Both the position numbers and the translations under genes were made by a program. DNA of 64,000 nt from Fereydounia khargensis (taxonomy: Eukaryota > Basidiomycota > Ustilaginomycetes > Urocystidales > Fereydouniaceae): positions 207,282-271,281 of the forward strand of contig JAOCZO010000018.1 in the NCBI GenBank assembly GCA_026413255.1, read 5' to 3'. Positions 1-9,183 of the stretch are shown piece by piece. Positions within the stretch are counted from its first letter, which is position 1. Each line of letters opens with the position of its first letter. The notes under the pieces are model-generated. The model saw only the letters and a list, made by a program, of their open reading frames with translations. It did no database searches and was not told where the DNA came from.

Positions 1-649
1 CGCATCCTGCCGGAGGACTGTGCATGTGCGTATGCGAGCGTGTGAGCGTGTGAGCGTGTGAGCGACGCAACTCGAGTGAGAGTGAGTAAGAGTGAGAGTG
101 TCTTTCCATGCGTGAGTGAGCCTGCATTGGATGGAGGGTTGCGTTGCATTGCTGGGGCTGGGTTGCCCTTGGATGATTGCTATTCGTTCAGTACTGTACG
201 GTACGGTACAGCCTCTCTTCCGTTCCCGTTCCAACCGAGCCCAGAAGCCAAGCCAAGCCCAAGCTGATTCCTGGCCCTCGCCGGCCCTTGTCTTTGTCCG
301 GTCCCCCGAGCCTGTGGCTCTTCCTGTTTGGTATAAGACTCTAGACTCGAGTCGCCCTGTCTCCACTCCTCCTCTTGAACATATTTCTCTTCGTTCTACC
401 CATCCTTTGCTTTCGTTTCCCGACCCGACTCGTGTCATCTACGACACTCCCATTCTTACAGTATCTCCTGGTAGATTAGCTCTGCTGCCTTACACGCACC
501 TTGGTGAAATCAACAGCATCCTTGCCTGCTTGGACTGAGCTGGTATTCGTCAGACGTTTGACGCCCGACGCCCGGCACTGGAACTTCTATTCATCTTTCC
601 TTATATTGCTATCTCCCGCTGACGCGACCTCTTGTCTTCAAGCTCCAAC
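1..649. other. Upstream region of the glycerol kinase gene, no gene seen
   Basis: No open frame here looks like a protein. The stretch holds GTGAGCGT-type short repeats near its left edge, a chain of TACNGTA palindromes at 191-210, and CT-rich DNA from about 350 to 600 typical of a fungal promoter and leader before the ATG at 650. It probably contains the glycerol kinase promoter and perhaps the end of a gene lying off the left edge. Confidence 0.5.
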
Positions 650-2247
650 ATGCCCGACCTCGTGAGTGCAACCCGAAAGAGGTGCCTGGCAAGCTTGATG
701 CAGGGACTGACTGTTGATGGTGTCCTCTTTGACAGGTCGCAAGTATCGACGCAGGAACCACCTCGGTTCGCTTTATCATCTTTGACGAGTTTGCCAATGT
801 CTTGGCCCTGGTGCGTGTGCCGACATGTGTCTTTGCGCCTCGGTGGAGCATCTTTGACTAACTTCTCTTTAACTCGTTGGATTCATTCTGGCTTTGTTTC
901 CTTACAGCACCAAATAGGTGAGTGCTTTGGACTCACAGCGTCCGACTGGGTGTATTGCGCTGTTGTCTGACGAATGATTTGCTGCAGAGTTCAACCAGTA
1001 CTACCCGCATCCTGGCTGGCAAGAACAAGATCCTCACGAGATTATGGACTGCATCGACGAGTGCATGGCCAAGGCTCTGGAAAAGCTCGAGCAAGGTGGC
1101 AAGCACAAGCGTTCTGACGTGCGCGTCATTGGAATCACCAACCAGCGCGAGACTACTGTCGTGTGGGACAAGAAGACGGGCAAGGCGCTGACGCGTGCGA
1201 TTGCCTGGCCCGACGCTCGTACCACCTCCACCATCAGACAGCTAGCGGCCAAGAGCGACAAGGGCATTGATGCGGTCAAGGAGCAGACTGGGCTTCCTCT
1301 GTCGACTTACTTTGCGTCGGTCAAGATGCGATGGATGCTTGACAACCTGCCAGAGGTCAAGGAGGCTCACGACAAGAAGAATCTGCTGTTTGGCACGGTG
1401 GACAGCTGGATTGTTTACAACCTGACTGGCGGCAAGGTCCACATCACGGATGCGTCGAATGCGTCGCGTACCATGTTTATGGACCTGCGAAAGCAGTGCT
1501 GGTGCCCTGTGCTGTGCGACTTTTTCGGCATTGACATGGACATTCTGCCCGAGATCAAGAGCTCGTCAGAGGTATACGGTACGATTGCTTCGGGTCCGCT
1601 CGAGGGCGTGGAGATTGCCGGCATTGTCGGAGATCAGATGGCGGCGCTGGTGGGCAACAAGTGCCTGCGTCCCGGTGAGGCCAAGAACACGTATGGTACG
1701 GGAGCGTTTTTGCTGTACAACACGGGCGACGAGGTCTGCACATCTGAGAATGGACTGCTGTGCACTGTGGCGTACAAGGCAGGACCGAATGCACCGGTGA
1801 GGTACGCTCTGGAGGGGTCAATCTCGGCGGCCGGATCTGCGGTCAAGTGGGTGGGCGACCAGCTTGGCTTTTTCGAGCATGCGTCAGAGATTGACGATCT
1901 GGCGGGCGCGGTGGAGGACACGGGCGGTGTCTACTTTGTCACGGCGTTTAACGGACTGTTTTGCCCTTACTGGGACGACACGGCGGCCGGGCTGATGGTG
2001 GTGAGTTGGCTTGGATAAGGGGAAAGTTGGGGTTGAATTGTGCTATCGAGTGGCTGACCTGACTTGTTGTATACTGTACCTGTACACTAATCACAGGGCA
2101 TTACGGCTTATACGGACAAGCGACACATTTGCCGTGCCGCACTGGAGGCGACCTGCTACCAGACCAAGGCGATTCTGGATGCGATGAACCGCGACTCGGG
2201 GCTGAAGCTCAAGTCGCTCAACGTGGACGGCGGCCTGACAAAGTGAG

Positions 2248-2303
<56 letters not shown>

Positions 2304-2654
2304 CATTTTGAGATTGAGGCCTGGGCTGACAATGAGACTCTGCGTGACTCTAGCTCGGACTTGGCGATGCAGATCCAGGCTGATGTGCTTGGCATTTCGA
2401 TTGATCGGCCAGAGATGCGCGAGTCGACTGCGCTTGGATCGGCGCTTTTGGCGGGAGCAGCGGTGGGCCTGTTTGGGTGGGACCTGGAGAAGCCCTGGAC
2501 GCTGGACAAGGTGAACACGCTTGGCGTGCACACATTCAAACCCAAGATTGGCGATGAGAAGCGCATCGAGCTGGCGCGTGGATGGGACAGGGCGGTGGAG
2601 CGTGCCAAGGGCTGGTACGATATCCCCGAGGTGAGGCCGGACGCTGTGCCGTAA
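650..2654 (+). CDS. GUT1: Glycerol kinase (FGGY family)
   Basis: Phosphorylates glycerol to glycerol-3-phosphate with ATP, the first step of glycerol use. Six exons: 650-661, 736-810, 908-917, 988-2000, 2097-2242 and 2354-2654, giving 518 residues, the usual family length. The N-terminal phosphate-binding motif [15 protein letters not shown] is restored only when the 12-nt first exon (MPDL) is spliced on. Exon 3 is just 10 nt and is needed to read [19 protein letters not shown], the conserved continuation. Other family motifs are [12 protein letters not shown], the GDQMAALVG segment and NVDGGLTN with [13 protein letters not shown] across the last intron. That last intron carries a long CAG run. 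The start is the ATG at 650; no earlier in-frame choice makes sense. Family assignment is near certain, and exon borders are strongly supported by GT-AG sites and conserved phase. Confidence 0.96.
2251..2302. repeat. CAG/AGC trinucleotide run inside the last glycerol kinase intron
   Basis: About 17 uninterrupted CAG units lie between the donor at 2243 and the acceptor TAG at 2351-2353. The run is open in several frames (poly-Ser, poly-Ala, poly-Gln), but the true exon frame meets a stop at once if the intron is kept, so it is intronic. Confidence 0.9.
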
Positions 2655-2894
2655 GGTGCTCGAGTATCAAGATATACAGTAGTAGCTGCAATGGATATAC
2701 CTTGTCACCCTCTGTGTCACGTGCGGGCATGCTCTCGTATACTGTAATCAGAGCTGAGCTTGCTTGGCCTCCACCTTTTTTTGACGGACGAGCTGCAGTA
2801 CTGTACGTTACGGCACAGCTGGCACGGCTACTACCACACGCCTTTTCCTTGAACTTCCTTGCTTCTTGTCCACCAAATCTCAGAACACGGGAGC
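2655..2894. promoter_or_regulatory. Short spacer and presumed promoter of the DUF1992 gene
   Basis: This 240-base spacer separates two genes in the same direction. It holds three TACNGTA palindromes (near 2677, 2740 and 2799). No TATA box is evident. A promoter is inferred from position only. Confidence 0.4.
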
Positions 2895-4538
2895 ATGTCA
2901 GCAGCCTCGATACGAACGCGTCCGGGCATTTCGACACTGCGGTACCTGGGCACCAGCTCGGTGCGCTGCGCCGGTGGCAAGGCACGGACAGGGACGGGGA
3001 CGGGGACGGAGCCAGGGCCAGGGCTAACGGGGTCCTCCAAGCTGTATGCGGATGCAGCCGCAGAAGAAGGCGACGGGACTGCTGGCGCACGGTTCGCGGA
3101 CCCGAACGACGCGGTGTGGACAGGCGAGGAGCGCGTGCAGGATACGGTGCTGCGCATGCTCATGGACAAGTACAAGCCGCTCCGAGTGCACACGCACACC
3201 CCGGTCCAAGACAAGCTCCAGTCTGTCCAGCAGCCACAGCAGCCTGGTCCTGCACCCCAGTCTTGGCCCCACCCCAAGCCCCAGCCCCAGCCCCAGCCCC
3301 AGCACGAGGACGGACGCCGACTGCCCAAGACACCAGACAACAAGCCCTGGCGCGCCGTGTACGTCCAGCCTGCCGTGCTGGGCAACGCCGGCCCAACGCC
3401 CAGCGTGCACTACGGCAAACTGCTACAGCCCAAGTCGGCAGCGCAAAAGCTCAAGGACGCCGGCATCAAGCTGCCCCTCGATGATGCCAAGGTAAGTTGC
3501 CCCCCCATCCCACAAACGACGACGACGACCCGAGACGAGGAGAGATTCACGCGTTCCCGTTCCCGTTCAGGCCATGAGACAGATCCGCGAGGGCGTCAAA
3601 AAGATGGAGCGGATAGGCAAGATTGAGCGTGCGCGGGACGGCGTGCTCGACTACCGTCTGGGCCACGGCCACGGCAACGGCAACGGCAACGGCAACGGTA
3701 ACCGCAAGGACAAGGGCAAGGATGCTGAGATGAGCATGCCCATCGGGAGTGCACGAGGCTGGGGCTCTGTCGTGGAAGAGCGCATCCGGGCTGCGCAGGA
3801 AGCCGGTGTGTTTAAGCACAACAAGCTGCGTGGCAAGCCGCTTGAGCGCGACATGGACGAGCATAATCCGTTTCTCAACCGTGAGGAGGTGAGTTGGCAG
3901 TGCGTCGGGGCATCAACTCGAGCTAGAGAAAAAAAAAGAAAAGAAAAAGGAAAAAAGAGTCTGACTGGGACGGGGGGTTGTAGTTTTTCATGAACCGCAT
4001 TGTCAAGCGGCAGGGGGCGGCGCCTGCGTGGGTGGAGCTGAATGGCGAGTACGAAGCCGAGCTGCGGCTGTTTCGGAGCATGCTCGAGGACCAGTGGACG
4101 CGGCGGGCGTCGCGCATGATTCTGAGTGGACCGCTGCCGCTGCGGCGCGGGCTGGAGGACGAGTCGCGCAGGGCCGAGGTAGCGCGTAGCTTTCGAGACC
4201 GCGAGTGGGCGGCGCAGGAGCAGGCGTACCATGCGCACGAGGTGGCGCGACTGAACGAGATTGTGCGGCGCCACAACCACCTGGCGCCCTTCTTTGCGCG
4301 CAAGGGCCTCTTACAGCTCGAGCGCGAACTGGACGACATGTACACGCGCGCCGTGCCGCTGCTTGTCGCTCGCATCACGCAGGGCCTGCGTGACTCTGAG
4401 GCGACGCGCAGGCAGCAGCATCCCCGGGACACGATAGACCAAAGCCAAGGCCAAGGCCAGGGCCAGGGTATCGGCCTGGGCCTGCTACTCGTCCTGCGCA
4501 GGACGCTCGAGTGGGCGCGTGCCAAGATGGGCGTGTAG
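2895..4538 (+). CDS. DUF1992 (DnaJC28 conserved-domain) protein
   Basis: Three exons, 2895-3491, 3571-3888 and 3984-4538, encode 489 residues. The middle and third exons join to make the DUF1992 signature: [19 protein letters not shown], then RGKPL, then ENPF-like HNPFLNREE joined to [19 protein letters not shown]. This domain is found in vertebrate DNAJC28 and bacterial YhdN-like proteins; no J domain (HPD) is present here, so the protein should not be called a co-chaperone on this evidence. The N-terminus ([19 protein letters not shown]) is basic and lacks acidic residues, suggesting mitochondrial import. Low-complexity stretches include Thr-Gly, Pro-Gln and Gly-Asn repeats. Molecular function is unknown. 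It converges on the LC8 gene, with 90 bases between the two stop codons. Confidence 0.85.
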
Positions 4539-4628
4539 CACAGCGAGAGAGAGAGAGCAAGAATACTTGGACACACGCTCGGCACGAGTGATTGGATGCT
4601 TGTTGAGATTGACTGAGGGTGAGACGGA

Positions 4629-5115
4629 TTACGCTCTCCAGAGGAGAAAGGCAATCTGGCCGAGGTCTGTTTGGACAGACAGTCAGCTCTGCTCCGATTC
4701 CCAGTGGTGGTGGTTGTGGTGGTTGTGGTGGTTGGCTTGTGCTTACAAAAGTAGATAAAGTGCCCTGTCTCTGTTTCGTGAGGCCGTGTGTCAGAAGGGA
4801 GAAGAGAGCAAGAGGTAGAGGGAGAGGGAGAGGACACAACATACCGTGGGTGACGTAGCTACCAAAGTTCTTGCCGACAACCGCGTGCCAGGTAGCGCCA
4901 AACTTGGTGTCGAGTGTCCTCTTGACGTGGGCGGCAATGTCCTTCTCGACCGAGAACTTGGCGAGCGCCTCGGTGGCAATGTCGACGACGGCCTGCTGCA
5001 TGTCTTCGGACATGTCGACGTTCTTGATGATGGCCTTGGGTGCCGCCAACGCAGAAGCCTCAGTGCCGGGGGCGGGGGCGGAGGTGGAAGCGGCTTCGGG
5101 CTTGGTGTCAGACAT
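4629..5115 (-). CDS. DYN2: Dynein light chain LC8
   Basis: Dimeric hub subunit of cytoplasmic dynein that also binds many other partners. On the minus strand the exons are 5115-4845, 4770-4747 (24 nt) and 4666-4629, giving 110 residues. The joined product contains the LC8 core: VDMSEDMQQ, then [54 protein letters not shown]. The tiny second exon carries the invariant beta-strand FIYF, and the third exon holds only the last strand and the stop. An Ala/Pro-rich N-terminal extension of about 22 residues is absent from typical 89-94 residue LC8 proteins. A TACAGTACTGTA palindrome begins 7 bases upstream of the ATG, inside the presumed leader. Confidence 0.95.
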
Positions 5116-5233
5116 GTTGGGTACAGTACTGTATGGTCGAGTGAGATGATGGTGTCGAGAAAAGAAACAAAGAAAAACTGAGCACTGCTGCACTGTATTT
5201 TTTAGACTGCGCAACGCAACAGCAACAGCAACG

Positions 5234-5271
<38 letters not shown>

Positions 5272-5579
5272 GCACCAGCCAGCCAGTCAGCCAGACAGAC
5301 AGACAGAGAAGAACAACCCCAACCCAACACCCCCTTTTTTTTTTTATCAAGACGGCGGCGCGTCTCGCTCTTCTCTACTTGGCGGTGTGCGTCTTCATTC
5401 GCGCGAGAGACGGGCAGGAGCACGGAGCCGGACCCTTTTTTTTTTTTTTTTTTTTTTGGACGCTGACCCTGTGGCGGTGCACGGCCCCACAGATCAGGGT
5501 CTGACAGACGCGCCCTTTGCCACACCACCACCACCACCACCCTCCTTACCACCACCACCACCCCTCCGCACCTGCAACA
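5116..5579. promoter_or_regulatory. Divergent promoter region between LC8 and the next gene
   Basis: 464 bases separate two divergent start codons. Contents: palindrome TACAGTACTGTA at 5122-5133, a CAACAG-type repeat at 5215-5270, a 10-base T run ending near 5345, a 22-base T run at 5436-5457, and a CCACCA-rich leader just before the ATG at 5580. The T tract could act as a nucleosome-excluding promoter element; this is inference. Confidence 0.5.
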
Positions 5580-7106
5580 ATGGTGCGTCCGCTCATGAAC
5601 CCGTCCGTCACATCGGCGGTGTTCAGGCGCGCCCACCAGTACCAGTCCCGCCTCATCAGACGCTACATACACCGAGCACGCCCACCCCCCATGCGCCACT
5701 CCAAGACGCTCAACGTCTTCTCCCAGCTTGCCGCGCGCATCCATGGTGCCACACGCAACGCGACTGCTGCTAACAAGCACAGAATGCGCATGCTCTTCCG
5801 TCGCCCCCTCGCTGTGTTTCTGCCACAGATCACCGCTGTCCGTCGTGCTGTTCAGCTTCCTCATGGCCCTGTCCGTCACGCCCTCGACGGCACCCTCGGT
5901 CGCAAGATTGCACGCAGCCTCTCGCCCGTCTTCCAGGGCGCCGCCCAGGCATTCACCGCGCTCAAGGCAGCTCCAGCACCAGGCGCCCAGCACTCCTTCG
6001 CCTTTGCCCAGCGCATCAACCTCTCTCGCCATCCCCTCGTCTCGTTCGCCCGTCCGTCCACGCGCACCGGCTCTGGCTCAGCTGCGTTCGGCCCTCGTCC
6101 CACTCCCCTCCCGCGCTCCCCCTTCCACGGTCCCGGTCTCCAGACCGCCCGCAACTTTTCCTCCAGCTCCCGCGTGTTTGACAACCTTGTTTTTAACGCC
6201 CCTCTCGCACTCCGTCTCGCCGCGGACCAGGCTCAAGAGAAGCGCAAGCACGCCAATGCCCTTGCCCTCCCTCCCCATCTTGCCCCCGCGCACGCACCCA
6301 GGCGCACCGCTGCGTTCATCACGCCCGCTGTCCAGACTCGCCAGGCCGTTCAGCTCGGACGCCGCGCCTGCGCTGCTCACCCGCACAAGCTCGCTGCCGT
6401 CCCCGACCTGACCAAGCCAAATGCCGAGGCCGAGGCCAAGGCCAAGGCCTCCGCCTCGTTCCCCGTGCCCGCCGCGTCCGCCGCGTCCGCCGCCTCCTCC
6501 GTCATCAGCGACTCTGACTACTCCGAGCTGCTGTCGACCTACTTTCACTTTCCCGTCTGGACCCCACACGTGCGCCTTACCATCCGTTTTTCCGAGCCGC
6601 TCGAAACCATCCTCGGCCACCCCCCGCACCGCGGCGCCACCGACCGCCTGTTCGACGCCGCCTTCCTGTCCGAAGCGCACGCCGTTCACGCATTCGAGCA
6701 GACGCGCTACCTCAAGGCCCGCGCCGTCCTGCGTGCCCTCTACGATGCCGGCCTGCTCGACTCGGCCCACATTGACCACTCGGACCAGCGCTACCTGATC
6801 ACCATACACGGCGCCCAGGTCCACACTGTCCAGAGCGTGCTCGACGCCCACTGCGCCTTTGCGCACGAGTTTGTACACTGCGAGCAGGTTGCGCTTCCCA
6901 GCGGCATGGTCGTCCAGGACGACGACGACCACGAGGACGGGCTCGAGCTGCCCCTCTCCCAGGACGAGGTGGACTTGGACTCGGCCCTCGACCAACACGG
7001 TGTACTCGTCTCCCCGCCTTCTTCGGCCGAGCTCAGCTCTGCCCCCGTCACGGACGACGACGACGGCAGTCTCCTCTACGACAGCCGCGAATTTGCTCCT
7101 CGCTGA
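5580..7106 (+). CDS. Conserved-looking protein of unknown function, probable mitochondrial presequence
   Basis: A single-exon frame of 508 residues that I do not recognise. The start was set at the ATG in CAACAATGG (5580) because the in-frame sequence upstream is a His/Pro run from CCACCA leader DNA without an ATG. The first 110 residues are strongly basic, rich in Arg, Ser and Ala and nearly free of Asp and Glu, fitting a mitochondrial targeting region. A globular part starts near residue 315: DSDYSELLSTYFHFPVWTP, then VRLTIRFSEPLETILGHPPH, then a helical stretch ending with YLITIHGAQVHTVQSVLDAH. The last 70 residues are acidic. Codon use has strong GC preference at third positions, and no stop interrupts the frame, so it is very likely a real gene. 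No enzyme motif is visible. Confidence 0.7.
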   Translation: MVRPLMNPSVTSAVFRRAHQYQSRLIRRYIHRARPPPMRHSKTLNVFSQLAARIHGATRNATAANKHRMRMLFRRPLAVFLPQITAVRRAVQLPHGPVRHALDGTLGRKIARSLSPVFQGAAQAFTALKAAPAPGAQHSFAFAQRINLSRHPLVSFARPSTRTGSGSAAFGPRPTPLPRSPFHGPGLQTARNFSSSSRVFDNLVFNAPLALRLAADQAQEKRKHANALALPPHLAPAHAPRRTAAFITPAVQTRQAVQLGRRACAAHPHKLAAVPDLTKPNAEAEAKAKASASFPVPAASAASAASSVISDSDYSELLSTYFHFPVWTPHVRLTIRFSEPLETILGHPPHRGATDRLFDAAFLSEAHAVHAFEQTRYLKARAVLRALYDAGLLDSAHIDHSDQRYLITIHGAQVHTVQSVLDAHCAFAHEFVHCEQVALPSGMVVQDDDDHEDGLELPLSQDEVDLDSALDQHGVLVSPPSSAELSSAPVTDDDDGSLLYDSREFAPR

Positions 7107-7290
7107 ACTCATCCCAGCCCAGCCAAGCCCCCATTCCGCTCTACAACACCGCTCTTTGACCACATGTATTTATTCCAGCTTCGGTATTCCTCAAGTAACA
7201 GTATGTAAAGAGAAAAACGGAACGAGGGAGGGGCAGAGAAAGGAAAAGTACACTAAAATGACAGTGGGTGGCGGTTGGGGGATGGGGGGT

Positions 7291-9183
7291 TTAGAGGCGT
7301 TTCTCGTACGTGTGCTGTGGGGTGGACTGGATGGCCTCGTGGGATGGGGAGGAGAGGCGTTTTTCGTCGTCGCTGGGACTTTGACTGCGTACGGAAGTGG
7401 CGTCGGGGTGGGCCTCGATGTCCTCCTCGTACATCTGGTTGCGTTCCATGGCGAGCTGGTGTGCGCGAGCCTCGGCCATGCGCTGGGTCTCGCGTCTTCC
7501 CTCGAGGTAGAACTCGATCTCGTCGTCCGTCATCTGCCAGAAGCGCATGTTGCCGGCCATGATCTTGCGCATCCACGGCGGCAGGATGCTGCGCCAGCCG
7601 CGGGTCTCGTCGTTGCCGGAGACCATGGCCACGCCCCAGGGCTCCTTGACGCTGTCCCAGCCGTCCGGGACCAGGCGACCGCCCGTCGCGCGGATCAGGA
7701 GCCACGGCACGGCGTTGAGCACAATGTACGAGCAGATACCCGCGATGAGGCCGTAGGCAATGTTGTAGAACAGCGGGATGCCCACGATCGTCAGGAACGC
7801 CGGAATCGCATCGCCCACATACGACCAGTTCACCTGCGCCGTGTTCGAGGCCATCATGGAGCCCACAATCACCAGCGTAGAGCCCGTAGCCCACGAGGGG
7901 AGCGAGGCAAAGATAGGCGCGAAAAAGAGCGAGAGGAAAAACATGAACGACACCACCACACCCGTAATACCCGTCCGCCCGCCCTCGGCGATACCAGAGG
8001 CCGACTCGATGAACGCCGTGTTGGGCGAGCAGCCGAGCAGCGAGCCGATCGAGATAGACAGCGCGTCAGAGCAGTACGCGGCCGACGAGCCCTCAAAGTC
8101 ACCCGTGCGCGCGTCCATCAGCCCCGCGTGCGAGGCCATGGCGTACAGCGTACCCGTCGTGTCGAGCAGGTCAATGTACAGGAACGAGATGAGCGCAGCC
8201 CAGACCTTGCCCTCGCCGTACCCGTTCCAGTCAATGTTCTTGGGCCCGAGCTTGCCGAGACCGTTCCAGTTGACGACCTGCTTAAAATAGTCAAAGCCCG
8301 AGTCGCCGAGCGGCGTGCGGTCAAACATGGTGACCGGCGTGTCACGCGGCCAGGACACGATAGAGACGAGCAGGATACCGATGAGGAAGGCACCCTTAAC
8401 GCGGTACAGAAGCATGAGCGCGGTCATGACACCACCGAGGAACACACCGAGCCACACCTTGGGGTCCTGGAGGACGTGCGACTCGCAAAAACCCGTGTCA
8501 GGGTCCTTGTACTGGGCGGGGCAGCCAGCGAGACCGACGAGGTCCGAGGCATCGCCACCGATCACGTTGAGTCCATTGGGACCAAGACCGATAAATGCAA
8601 GGTAGAACCCGATACCGGCGCCGGTGGAGAGCTTGAGCGAGTGCGGGAGCAGACGGGCGAGCCACTGGCGGATACCGAGGATGGAAAGAATGAAAAAGAT
8701 CCAGCCCTCGAGCCAGACCGCAGAGAGAGCCTGGCTATAGGGAATGAGACCGGTACCGGCAACACCGACGACGGTAAAGGCAAAGTAGGCATTAACACCG
8801 AGACCGGGGGCGAGACCGAGGGGCATATTGGCGAAGAGGGCCATGCCGAGTGTGGCGACGCAAGCCGACACGGCGGTGGCAAACGTGTAGTCACGCTGGA
8901 TCTCCGCAACGCAGACCTGGTAGTCCGGGTTGTTGGCACAGACGGGGTCGTCGGGGAGGTTGGGGCACTCGCAGGGCCCACCGGAGGCGGAGAGGATGGA
9001 GGCGTTGACGCTCAGGATGTAGGCCATGGCGGCGAAGGTGACAACACCGGCTCGGATCTCGGTCAGGAATCGAGAGCCGGCGCGGGAGAGCGGGTGGCCT
9101 GACCCATCGAGACGGAAGTAGTAGCCTACCGGCGAGGTAGCAACGGCACGGTTGACCGTGTTGACCAGCTGCTCGATACCCAT
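7291..9183 (-). CDS. AzgA-type purine permease (NCS2/AzgA family)
   Basis: Intronless, 630 residues, proton-coupled uptake of hypoxanthine, adenine and guanine across the plasma membrane in characterised relatives. The N-terminus MGIEQLVNTVNRAVATSPVG followed by LDGSGHP and FLTEIRAGVVTFAAMAYILSVNA is the hallmark start of this family. Further motifs are NMPLGLAPGLGVNAYFAFTVVG (first signature helix), SIGSLLGCSPNTAFIESASGIAEGGRTG (second signature) and a string of hydrophobic segments compatible with 12-14 membrane spans. The cytosolic tail of about 85 residues is charged and Ser-rich. The ATG at 9183 is the only in-frame one near the conserved start. The substrate is inferred from the family. 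Confidence 0.92.
   Translation of the reverse strand: MGIEQLVNTVNRAVATSPVGYYFRLDGSGHPLSRAGSRFLTEIRAGVVTFAAMAYILSVNASILSASGGPCECPNLPDDPVCANNPDYQVCVAEIQRDYTFATAVSACVATLGMALFANMPLGLAPGLGVNAYFAFTVVGVAGTGLIPYSQALSAVWLEGWIFFILSILGIRQWLARLLPHSLKLSTGAGIGFYLAFIGLGPNGLNVIGGDASDLVGLAGCPAQYKDPDTGFCESHVLQDPKVWLGVFLGGVMTALMLLYRVKGAFLIGILLVSIVSWPRDTPVTMFDRTPLGDSGFDYFKQVVNWNGLGKLGPKNIDWNGYGEGKVWAALISFLYIDLLDTTGTLYAMASHAGLMDARTGDFEGSSAAYCSDALSISIGSLLGCSPNTAFIESASGIAEGGRTGITGVVVSFMFFLSLFFAPIFASLPSWATGSTLVIVGSMMASNTAQVNWSYVGDAIPAFLTIVGIPLFYNIAYGLIAGICSYIVLNAVPWLLIRATGGRLVPDGWDSVKEPWGVAMVSGNDETRGWRSILPPWMRKIMAGNMRFWQMTDDEIEFYLEGRRETQRMAEARAHQLAMERNQMYEEDIEAHPDATSVRSQSPSDDEKRLSSPSHEAIQSTPQHTYEKRL

Noticed and set aside
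2129-2311. Frames through the CAG run giving poly-Ser, poly-Ala or poly-Gln proteins
   Set aside because: They lie across the last glycerol kinase intron and outside the conserved frame; splicing removes the repeat.
5517-5579. His/Pro-rich N-terminal extension of the gene at 5580
   Set aside because: It reads through CCACCA leader DNA and has no ATG; the first ATG is at 5580.
6859-9102. Long plus-strand frame of about 747 codons
   Set aside because: It is antisense to the AzgA-type permease and partly overlaps the preceding gene; charged repetitive composition reflects GC-rich codons on the other strand.
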